NCBI RefSeq assembly: GCF_017377795.1
Contig: NZ_JAFRDR010000003.1
Coordinates: forward strand, 705,948-769,947
DNA from: Williamsia soli
GTDB lineage: Bacteria; Actinomycetota; Actinomycetes; Mycobacteriales; Mycobacteriaceae
Direction of reading: 5' to 3'
Length of the DNA stretch: 64,000 nt
Translations under genes and position numbers: made by a program
Shown: in pieces, positions 35,301 to 47,300 of the stretch
Layout of the letters: each line of letters opens with the position of its first letter
Numbering within the stretch: the stretch's first letter is position 1
The notes under the pieces: generated by a model
The model's database searches: none
What the model was told of the DNA's origin: nothing
What the model saw: only the letters and a program-made list of their open reading frames with translations

Positions 35301-38300
35301 GTGATAGACGTGGAACTCGCTGACGCCGCGGCGGCGGGCGGTGAGCGCGACAGCCTCCGTGGTCGGTTCGTCGACCGGCACCGCCACGGTGGCCGTGCGC
35401 AGTGACCGCTGCGGATCCCGGGGAGCGCAGTCGGGCAGTTCGAGTACCCCCGGGTAGCCGGCCAACGCCTGCTGCCAGTAGCTCAGCATCTCGTCGCGCG
35501 TGCCGGCGTTGACGACGTTCTGCCAGCGCGACACCTGGCCGTAGTCGACGGGCAGCGGCTGTAGCGGGCGGCCCGCCAACGCGGCGTCGAGGTCCCGGCG
35601 GAGCACTGCGACCGATTCACCGTCCATCGCGATGTGATGGGCGACGATCACCAAGAACCGGTGTCCGGACTGATCGACCAGCGCAGGACGGACCGGTACG
35701 GATGCGGTCAAGTCGAAAGGCGTTGCCAGCAGCGTCGCGACGACGTCGGTCAACTCGCGGTCGCCGAGATCTGTGATCGGCGGGATCTCATCGAGCGTGA
35801 CCTGCACGGGTGCGCCACTGCGGTCCGGGTAGATGGTGCGCAGGGGCGCGTGCCGGGCAGCGACCGCGTTCCACGCAGCAAAAGGATCCGCGCCGGAGGG
35901 AACACCGACCACCACCGGCACCGCGTAGAGCGGACGCTCCGGCAACATCTGCTGGATGAGCCACAGCCGTTGCTGGGCAGGTGAGAGGGGCACCGGTCCG
36001 AGGTCGGGCGGTGCACCGGCACCGGTCAGCGGCGGGAGCGCTTCGACGCCCGGGGATTCCGATTGCAGCAAGAGCGACGTCAGAGCAATCGGCGAGGGCG
36101 CCGCGAACACGTGCCTGACCGGTATCGCCGTCGCGGTGGCCTCGCCGATGATCGCGACCACCTGGGTGGCGGACAGCGAGGTACCACCGATGTCGAAAAA
36201 GCTTGCGTCGCGATCGATCTCGCCAACGGACAGGCCCAGCACCGTGGCCATCGCGGCGGTGACAATCCCCTCGAGCTCGAGATCTTCCGCTGCCGGCGAC
36301 CAGCTCGGTGGCGCGGCGACGGAGATCTCGGCCGGCTCCGGGCGCGGCGCGATCTCGCGGATGTGCACCACGGGGAACGGCTGATCCGGTGCGGTGGCCG
36401 CCGCGAGGAGCAGACGCGTGAACTCGGCGAGCAACTCGTCCGCCAACCCGGCGGGAATCGCCGGACCGTGCACCACCGTGATGTCGAGGTCGCCGCCGGC
36501 CCCGGCCGACAGCACGAACTCAAGGTCGTACTTCGGCGCCACGAGCCGTGCGGTGTCGGAAAGGACCTCGACCTCGAGCCCGGGCAGGGCCAACTGGTCG
36601 GACGTCATTGCGCCGAGCGCTTCCTGGTGGACCAGGAGCACCGAGATCAGGGGGTCGGCACCGGCGACTGCAGCAGTCCCGGCTCGACCGGCCGGGCTCA
36701 CGGCACGCGCCACCGCGTCGTACGGCACGTCGGCGTGCGCGTGAGCGGTCAGGTCGGTGTCACGGGTGCGGCGCAGGGCCGTGCGGACTGTTGATTCGGG
36801 GTCGACGACGGTGCGCAGCGCCAGGGTGTTGACGAACATGCCCACGACCGGTTCCCACACCGGGTCGTCACGCCCGAGCACCGGTGCGCCGACGACCAGG
36901 TCGCGCGATCCTGTCCGCTGCGCCAGCAACGCCGCCAACGCCGTGTGCGTGACGTGGAAGAGCGTCGACGATTCCGCCTGCCCGACCGCTGTGAGCGACG
37001 CCAGCGTCGTCGCATCGATGGTTCCGTGAACCGCTCCCCCGTCGCCGACGTCGGAGGGGTCGGTCGCTCGACCCGGAAGGCGTACGGGGCCCGGCACATC
37101 GGCCATCTCACGCCGCCAGAATGCGATCTGCTGCGCGTATCGGCTCGCAGGATCGGCCGGGTCGCCGAGGTGGGCACCCTGCCACTGCGTGAAGTCTGCG
37201 TACGTCAGGGCCGGTCCGGGCGTGAGTTCTCCGGAGTAGGCACCGACGAGATCGCCGAGCAAGATCGGCATCGACCATCCGTCGGCGGCCACGTGGTGCA
37301 ATGCGATCACCAGCCATGCCTCACTCTCGCCCGCGACCAGCACCTCAGCACGGAAACCCGGTTCGGTCGTGAGATCGAACGGCGTGGTGATCAGCTCGGC
37401 GATCCGCCCCATGACACCGTCGCCAGGAATGTCGGTCACCGGCGCACGCCGGACCTCGGCGGGCTCGCCGACGAGTTGCCTTGGCCCGAGCGAGGTCTGC
37501 GGGTATGTGGCCCGCAAGGTTCCGTGTCTGCGCTGCAGTTCGGCCACCGCATCGGCGAGCCGCTCGGTGTCGAGTGCACCGGTGAGGCGCAGGACCATCG
37601 GAATCACATAGGCCGTCGAGTTCTGGTCTATCCGGTTCAGGACCCAGAGCCGTTGCTGCGGATAGGCCAACCCGAGGTCGGCGGGAACGGGCCGGTGGTG
37701 GGGTGCGTCGCGCGAGGACAGCGACGGTGCGAGCAGATCCACGGATGCCGCGAGAGCGGCGAGACTGCGCGCGTCGAGCACGTGGCGCACCGTCACGTCG
37801 CGGTTCAGCTGCTGACGAAGCCGGCCGGCAACTCGGCTGGCCGACAATGACGTACCACCGGTGGCAAAGAACTCGCTCTGCCGTCCGAGCGATTCGGCGG
37901 GCACGTCGAGCACCTCGGCCCAGATCGCGGCAAGGATGTCCTCGGTGGGCGTCTGGAGCGGCACCAGGTCGTCGATCACCGGTGACGGCGCAGGCAGCGC
38001 TCGGCGATCGAGCTTGCCACTCGGCGTCATCGGGAAGTGGTCCACGACGGTGATGTGTGTCGGGATGTGCGTGCCGGGAAGGATCGCACGCAACTGGTCG
38101 CGGATCGAGCCGGCATCGAAGGGGTGGTCGGGGTCGGGGATGAGCCAGGATGCGAGAACCGGTTCGACACCACCAGTCGAGATGGCCGTGGTTGCCCGTT
38201 CGACACCGGGAAGGGACATCAGGGCCGCGTCGATCTCGGCCGGTTCGAGGCGGACACCCCGGACCTTGATCTGTTCATCGCTACGGCCGTGCATCACGAT

Positions 38301-41300
38301 GTCACCGGAGGCGTTGCGGTGTACGAGGTCACCGGTCCGGTACATGCGGGAACCGTTGGGATCGAACGGATGCGCGACAAATCTCGTCGAGGTGAGCGCG
38401 CTGGCGCCGGTGTAACCACGCGCCACGGCGGGGCCCGCCAGGTACAGCTCGCCGACGATCCCGTGGGGCACGGGCCGCAACCGGTGATCGAGCACGTATG
38501 CCGCGGCGGCTGCCATCGAGCGTCCGATCGGGATGACCGGGGCCGCCACCACCGAGGGATTGGCCGTCGCTGCGATGGTGGCCTCGGTGGGGCCGTAGAA
38601 GTTGACGATGCGCCGGCCGGGTGCCCAGCGTGCGGCCACCGATTCCTGCAGCGCCTCGCCACCGGTCACGACGATTCGCACCGAGCTCAGGGTCTCGGGA
38701 TCGATCGTCGCCATCACGGCAGGTGTCGAGAAGAACGTGGTGATTGCCCTGCGGGTCAGCAGTTCGCCCAGTTCGTTGCCGCCGATCACTTCCGGTGGGC
38801 AGACGACGACGGTGGCTCCCGCGGCGAAGGCGGGGATCAGTTCGATGAGGTGGGCGTCGAAGGTCGTGGCGTAGTTGTGCAGTACCCGATTGTCCGGCGT
38901 GAGATCCACGTGCGTGATGACGGCGTCGACGAGTGGTCGCAGGCCGGCGTGGGTCACGCTGACGCCCTTGGGTTCTCCGGTCGAACCGGAGGTGAAGATG
39001 ATGTACGCGACGTCGTCCGGGCGGATCGACCGCCGGCGTTCGTCGGCCCGGAACGCACTGGCGTCCCCGGCGAACGCCGCGTCCCTGCCGACGTCCGCGA
39101 GATCGAGCCAGTCCACCACCGAGAGTTCTGGCCGCTGCCCCGGCCCGTGCAGGCCGATCGTCGCCCCGGCAGCGCGCGCCATGGTGCGTTGCCGACTCAG
39201 CGGATCGTTCACGCCGAGGGTGACGAAGGCAGCACCGGTCTTCGCGATGGCCCAGGTGGCCAGGATCGACCATGCCGACCGCTGCACGCAGATTGCGACG
39301 ACGTCGCCGGCGCCGATACCGCGGGCGATGAGGGCCCGGGCAATCGTGGTGCTGATCGAGTCCAGGTCGCGATAGCTCAGGACCCACGCCTCGTCCTCCA
39401 CCGCGGTGGCCAAGGGTTGCGTCATCACGCTGCGACGCAACAGATCAGGCAACGGCTCGAAGTCGGTGATCTGCGGAATCGACTCGATGTCCCCGGTCGA
39501 TCCGACGAGGTGGCGCGCCGGTGGCGCCGCTGGGTCGTCCAAGACCGCGTAGAGCAGGGTCGCCAGCCGGTCGACGAACAGCTTCGCGTCTGCGGTGTCC
39601 ATCCGGGACTCCGAATACGCCAACCTGATCTGCAGAGCGTCTCCGACCTCGGCGACCGTCAGGTCGAGGCCGAAACGGGCGTAGGGACGTTCGACATTCG
39701 TGTGGTTGCCCTCGAGCGCAGTTCCCAGGTCGGCGACGAAGACATCGACAACGGGACGGACCCCGCGGCGGTGTTCTGGATCCGCCAGGTCGGCAATCGC
39801 CTCCGCCGGGTATGCGCCGTGCGCGAGGCTGTCGAGATCGGTCCGCGTGACCTGTCGGACGATCGCCGAGAAGGGTCGCTCGATGTCGATGTCCGTGCGC
39901 AGCAGCACGGTTCGCGCAAGCATGCCGACCGTCCTCGCGAACTCCGGGGTGTCTCGCCCGGCCGCCACCGTCCCGATGACGACGTCGGGCTCATCCCCGA
40001 GCCGGGCGAGGAGAACGGCCAGCACCGCGTGCACGACCATGAAGGGCGAACTGTGATGCGCCTGGGCCTGCTCCCGCAGCTGCCGCATGCGCACCGGATC
40101 GATGACCACCTCGGCGATCGAGGCCGGTCCGGCCTCTCCCACCGGTGGTCGCAGGCATGGCAACTGTGGTCGTGAGACCGGTTCGGCGAACACACCTTCC
40201 CAGTACTGACGCAGGATCTGACCGTTGTGCGCCAGCGTCTCGCCGGCCCACGCGGTGTAGTCCCCGTAGTCCAGGGACACCGGGGGCAGCTCGATTCCCG
40301 CGGCGAGTGCAGCGGCTTCCGCGTGCAGCACCCGAACGGATTCACCGTCGACGACGATGTGATGCACGACCACGGCGAGTTCCACCCCACCCATCGGGGA
40401 TTCGAACACCGCTATCCGCCAGGGCAGTTCACGCTCGAGATCGAACGGACGGTCCAGCTCGGCCAGCGCCGCCATGGGATCTGCCACCACCTGCGCGGAC
40501 GTATCGACCTCGATCGTATCGACCAGTTGCTGCCAGGGACCTGCCGAATCGGCCGGGAAACGTGTGCGCAAACCCTCGTGCCGCGCCACCAGTGTGCGCA
40601 CCAGGACGCCGATCCGTTCGGGAGACATGTCCGCCATCGGGACCAGACCGCCGAGGTTGTAATCGGTGCGTTCGGGGTCGAGCTGCCAGTTCAGCCACAG
40701 CGCCTGCTGCTGAGCCGTCAACGGCACACGGCTCGGACGTTCTCGCCGCACAGGTGTCGCGACCGGCAGCGCCTGCGGGCGGACCGAGGCGGTGTCGATG
40801 TCGGCGGCCAGCAACGCGATGGTCGGCTGTTCGAAGATCGCCCGGACCGGTAGGTCGGCGCCGGTCACCGCGCTGATGGCTGCGGACAGGCGCGCAGCGG
40901 ACAGCGAGTTCCCGCCGAGTTCGAAGAAGTTGGTGTCGGGGCCGATGGCACCGGCCTCGATGTCGAGGACCTCCGCGACCGCGGCCGCGACGGCGACCTC
41001 CGTGCCGTGCAACGGCCGACTGGCCTCAGGTGCGGTCAGCGCAGGCAACCGGGCGACATCGAGTTTGCCGGTGGAGGTCAGCGGCCAGTCATCGATGATC
41101 TGGACCTGGGCCGGAACCAGATGCGCCGGCAGGATCGCCGCGCACGCCGTACGCAGCCGGGTCGATGAGACACCTGCGTCGTCGACCACCACGTAGGCGA
41201 CCAGCACCTCTTCGCCGACCCGATCGCTGTTGCGCAGCAACACCTTTGCGTCCGCCACTCCGGACTGCGCGCGCAGGACGGCGGTGATCTCCCCCGGTTC

Positions 41301-44300
41301 GATCCGGTGCCCACGGATCTTGAGCTGCTGATCCCCGCGTCCCAGGTACTCCAGCCTGCTGTCATCGACCCAGCGCGCGAGGTCACCGGTGCGGTACATC
41401 CGGGATCCGGCAGGTCCCCACGGTGTGGCGACGAATCGGGTGGCGGTCAACCCCGGCATGTTGGCATAGCCCGCGGTGACCTGGGGGCCGGTGATGTACA
41501 GCTCGCCGGTGGCTCCCACCGGTTGCGGCCGCAGATACCGGTCGAGGACGACCAGGCCCACGCCCGGGAGTGCCGACCCGATCAGGCTTCGCGAATCCGT
41601 GACGTCGACCTCGGTGACCGAGGCGTGCACCGTGGTCTCGGTGATGCCGTACATGTTGACCAGTCGCACCTGGCGATGCCGGGCGTGCCAGGACGCCAAC
41701 GCTTTCGGGTCCAGGGCTTCGCCGCCGAACAGCACCACTCGCAGCGACTCCGGGATCGCGCGGCCGTTGCCTGTCGCCACCGTGGGCAGTTGCAGCAACC
41801 GTGAGAACGCGGTTGGGGTCTGGTTCAAGATGGTGACGGCCTGGCGGTTCAGCAATTCGACCAGTGCCGCCGGTTCGCGTGCGGTGTCGTGGTCGACGAC
41901 CACCACCCTGCCGCCCGACGTCAACGGTCCGAAGATCTCCCAGACGGAGAAGTCGAATGCCGCGGAGTGGAACCAGGTCCACACGTCGTCGGTGCGTGCA
42001 TCGATCGTCGACAACGCGGACTCGAGCAGCGTCGCCATGTTCGATCTGGTGATCACCACTCCCTTGGGGGTTCCGGTGGAACCCGAGGTGTAGATGACGT
42101 AGGCGGGATCATTCGGGCGTGGTGCGACAGCCGTGTCGCGGAGGTCGGCCAGTGCCGTCGGTGAGGGGGCGGTCGACCCGATGTCGACGATGTCCGCGAG
42201 ACCGGTTGCTGCTGTTGCGTAGCGGGAGGCGCCCAATACCGCTGCGGGGTTCGCGTCGCGCAGGATCCCCGCGATCCGCTCGGCCGGGTAGGTGGGCTCG
42301 ATGGGCACATAGCCGGCGCCGACGAGCAACACACCGACCATCGCGACGACGGTGTCGGTGTTTCGGTCGGCCAGCACCGCGACGAAGTCGCCCCGGCCCA
42401 CGCTCCGGTCGCGCAGGACCCCTGCGACATCGATCGCCCGGCTCACGAGTTCGGAGTAGGTGACGGCGCCGTCGGCGTCGCTCACGGCAACCGCGTCCGG
42501 ATCTGTATAGGCGCGCAGCACAATGGCTTCGGTGACGTCGACGAAGTCGTCTCGTAGCGCCGGAACCGCCGGCATCTGGGCGTCGGCGAGATGTTCGGCG
42601 TCGGGGGCCGTCAGCTCATGCATGGTCACCGTTGCCGGATCCACGGTGCGGGACATCGCCTCGATGGTCCGGACCAGAGCCCCGATCAATCGCTGCGCCA
42701 TGGCCGGGCGGACGTGCCACAGCCCGTAGGTCAGCGTGATCTGCAGAGGCGCGCCCTCGCCGTTGTCGGTGATCGTGAACTCGAGGGGTACACGGGCCTG
42801 TCCCACTCGGATCGGTGTCAGTGTGACGTCACGTTCTGCGGGACTGCTGGGGGCGAGCTGGTAGGCGATCATGACGTCGAGGTAGGCATCGGAATCGAGG
42901 GTTCGCGGCGGCGCGAGTTGTTCCTTCACCTCCTCGAACGAGACTTCTGCGTGGGCGATCGCATCGGTCACGACGTGGTGGCTCAACCGGATTGCGGTAC
43001 GCAACGACGCTGCGGGCGCAGTGTCACTCCGCAGCACGACCGTCTGCACGAACATTCCCACCGCCGACATCATGTCCGTCGTCCGGCCCGCGGTGGGTGT
43101 ACCGATGACGATGTCGTCGGTTCCGGTGAACTGTCCGAGGGTGGCTGCGAGCGCCGCGTGGAGTACGTGGAACACGCTGGCACTTTCGCCGACCGCCAAC
43201 TGCTGCAGGGCGGCACGGGTGCGTTCGGAGACCGCGACGTCCAGGTACTGCGCGGGTTCGGGGCCCGACGGCATCTGAGCCGGGTTCGCTTGGAACGGCA
43301 ACTGCAGATGAATCGGCGCGCCATCGAGTACCCGCGACCAGTGGTCGAGCAACTGATCCCGATACGCACTCGAATGGCCAGGAGTTCCCAGTGCCCTCGT
43401 CGCGGCCCAGGCATGATCGCGGTATTGAGCCGCGGGTGCCGGCCAGGTGGGTGCGGTGTTCGCGATTCGGGCGCGCAAGGCTCGGCCGAAGTCTTCCGCC
43501 AGCACTGTCATCGACCAGCCGTCCACGGCGACGTGGTGCGCGACGAGCAGCAGGCGCAACGTGGGGGCCGCACCCGGTGCGTCGTTCTGTTCGGTGCCCG
43601 GTTCCGCGCTGAACAGATCGGCACGCCACGGCAGGTCGGTGGCGAGATCGAAGGGCCGCAGAGCCTCCGCCTGCAGGTTCGCAGCTGCGTGCGCAGTGGG
43701 AAGTGGACGTGGGGAGAGCAATCCGGACAGCTGGTTGCGGACCCGGTCGATCGGAAGGAGCTGGGGTTGGGGCAGTCCGGCATTGTCGGCCAGGACAGTG
43801 CGGAGAACCTCATGCCGCGCAACGACATCGGTCAATGCGTCGACGACCGTCCGTGGGGTCGCGGCTCCGGGAAGGTCGAGGACCGCCGGGAGATGGTAGA
43901 CGGCGCTGCCGGCGTCGATACGGCTCAGAACCCACAGGGCCCGTTGCTGCGACGTCGGGGGCGGCGGCGACGTCTGGCCCGTCGGCAGACCGGGGTTGGT
44001 GTGTCGCGGCGCTGCGTTGACCGCCGTCTCGAGGTCTGCGATCGACGTCGAGTCGGCCACCATCCGAACGCCGACGTCGCGACCGGTGCGCTCAGACAAC
44101 AGCAAAGCGATGTGCATGGCCGACAACGAGTTCGCACCCAGATCGAACAGGCCGACATTGGGGCCGATGGCGCCCGGGTCGATTCTGAGCACCTCCGCGA
44201 CGACCGCCCGCACCGGCGAGATGACCCCCTCGCCCACCGGTTCCGCGTGCGCGGCCGGGATGGGCAGCGCCGCCAGATCGCGCTTGCCCGATGCGTTCAG

Positions 44301-47300
44301 CGGCCACTGCTGCACCACGACGATGCGTGCAGGAACGAGGTATCCGGGCAGGACCTGCCCCGCAGCAACTCGCAACCGGTCTTCGTCGAGAACGTCGTCG
44401 ATCAGATCATCGGTGCGCAGCCGGACGTAGCCGGTGATGTCGCCGCCACCGGCTGATTCGGTGTTGCGGATCAGCACTTCGGCCTCTGCCACACCGGAAA
44501 TGGTCGTCAGCGCGGAGGCGATGTCGCCGGGTTCGACGCGGTGGCCGCGGACCTGGACCTGGCGGTCGGATCGACCCCGATACTCGAGGTCGCCGTCGAT
44601 CGTCATCCGCACGACGTCGCCGCTGCGGTACATTCTGCCGCCGCCGAGACCTTCCGGGCACGCGACGAATCTCTCGGCGGTCAGTGCGGGCTTGCCCACG
44701 TAGCCACGGGTGACCTGTGGGCCGCAGGCGTACAGCTCCCCCCACACCCCTACCGGTACGGGGTGCAGGTGGCGATCGAGAATCAACAGGGTCGTTCCGG
44801 CGAGCGGTTCACCGATCAGCGACCGTGAGTCCGAGGGCGTGACCGGACCGATCGTGAGATGCACGGTGGTCTCGGTGATCCCGTACATGTTCGACAGCAG
44901 CACCCGCTCACCGAAAGCAGCGCGCCAGTCCAGCAGGCGGGCCGGTCGTAACGCCTCACCCGCGAACACCACCGCCCGGAGCTGCCCGGGGTCTGCGTCG
45001 CGGGTCGCGACCACAGCAAGCGGATAGAACGCCGACGGGGTCTGCGACAAGATCGTGACCCCGCTCTGACGCAGCAGCGGCCAGAGCAGCTGGGGGTCGA
45101 GAACCGTTGGCCTGTCCACCAAGACCACGCGTGCGCCCGCGGTCCATGCAGCGAAGATCTCGAAGACCGAGACGTCGAACGCCGTGGAATGGGTGCAGCT
45201 GAACACGTCGTGTGGGGTGAAGGTGTAGCTCTGCCGCGCGGCGTCGAGAAGCGCGATCGCGTTGCCGTGGGTGACCGACACGCCTTTGGGTCGGCCCGTG
45301 GATCCCGACGTGAAGATCACATACGCCCCGTCCGACGGGGTGATGTCGACCGGCGTGAAAGGCGCACTGGACTCAATAGGTCTCCGCCCGCCATCCAGAT
45401 CGATCTGCGGCAGAGAGGCTGAAAAGTGATGCTTGGTCGATGAACTGACCACCACCGCTCGGGGGTTGGCGTCCTCGAGGATCGCCGCGATCCGCTGCTG
45501 AGGGTAGTCGGGATCGATCGGAACGTAGGCTGCGCCGGCCCACAGGACCGCGAGTTGGACCGCGAGTGCATCAGCGTTGCGCGGCAGAGCCACCGCGACC
45601 AGGTCACCACGCCCGACACCGACGTCCTGGAGTTCTGTCGCCAAGGTCTCCGCGTCCGCGACGAGTCTGCCGTAGTCGCGGGTCTCGTCCCCGAATGTCA
45701 GGGCGGGTGCGTTCGGGGTGTGCTGTGCGACGTCGCGGATTCGATCTACCAGTGTGCCGCCGGCCGGGCGAACAGCATTGCGCACGGGTGTCTGTGATCC
45801 TGGCACCAGCTCTGCGGGTGAAGAACTCGGAACAGCGACGGACTGCGCAATCGCCGTCACATATGCGTGGCACAAAGCCGCCGCCATCGACTGACTGAAC
45901 AGATCACTGCGGTAGGTCAGCTCGATGCGCAGTCCGTCGGCGGTGTCGTCGACACTCCACTGCAGCGCGGCCCGTGCATGACGGGAATCGGATGGGTGTA
46001 CCTCGATCTGGAGGTCGTCGACATTCCATTGTCCGAGTGGCTGGTTTTGATACGTCAGCAGGATGTCCGCGAGCGGTGACACGGTGATGTCGCGCCGGGG
46101 TTCGACTGCGGCAGCCACCGTCGAGAACGGTACGTCAGCGTTGTCGAGTGCGAAATCGATTGCATCAGTGGACTTGACGAGGACGCCGTCGAAGGTTTCC
46201 GCCGCCGCGATCCGGATACGGGTCGCCACGGGGTTGACGTACATCCCGACTGCGTTGTCGAGGTCGGGTCCCGACCGTCCCGCTTGGGGAACGACGATCA
46301 CGAGGTCGTCGGCGCCGGTGTAGCGGGCAATGGTCACGGCAAGGCATGCATGCAGCCAGGCAAAGGTACTCGTCCCCCGCTGCGTCGCAGCCTCATTCAG
46401 CGCTGACGACATTTCTGGACCGAGTGCGCGACGCACCACCGCGGCCGGCGCGGGTTCGGTTCTGGTTCGTGCCACGGAGAGGTCGGTCGGCAGTTCGGGA
46501 CGGGACGGCAGGTTCTCGAGCCGTCGCTGCCAGCGTTCGAGCTGGGCAGCGGAGACCTCAGAGGCCACCCGCGCATCCACCCCGGCATCGATGTACTGCG
46601 TCGTCGGGGCCCACGCCGGGTCCGCGCGGGCGATCCGAGCGCGGTACGCGATGGCGAGGTCGGCGACGAGCACGCCGAGCGACCAGCCGTCCACCGCTGC
46701 GTGGTGGGTGCGCACCAACAGTTGGTGGACGCCTTCGTCAATTGTTCTGAGCTGCAGGGCGAGCGGAGGCCGGACGGTCGGATCGATCGTATCGGCGCTC
46801 AGCAGGTCGAAGTCGGTCTCCGGGGCCTCGAAGCCGAAGTCTGCGGAGAACAGAGCTTCGGCCGCACTGACGATCTCTTGCCAGTCCGTGCCGTCGGTTT
46901 CCATCCGGATGATGGTGCGCAGCGCCTCGTGCCGCTCCACCACGTCCGTGATCGCTACGATCAGCGCGTCCCGATCCAGCGTCCCCCGCAGTTCGATGGC
47001 GGCGCTGAGGTGGTTTGCGGTCGACCCCGGCTGGAGTCGGTCGGCGAGAATCAATGAGATCTGTCCGGACGAGGCCTCGGGTCGCGGCGGGCGGATCGTC
47101 ACGGCGTCCTCACGCTGAGGGCCCGACGCGGTTCGGTCGATGACCTCCGCCAACTCAGCGAGGTCCGCGGCCTCGAGGACGTCCCGAACGCCCAGCGTCG
47201 ACCCGGTGACCGCTTTGATCCGGGCGACGATTCGAGTGGCATCGAGAGACGAACCACCGAGTGCAAGGATGTCGTCGTCCATCGACGGGTTCGTGATGGT

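Noticed and set aside
36290..36400. Hidden or truncated adenylation domain in NRPS module five
   Set aside because: The linker between condensation and carrier domains is only about 50 residues and contains none of the adenylation core motifs.
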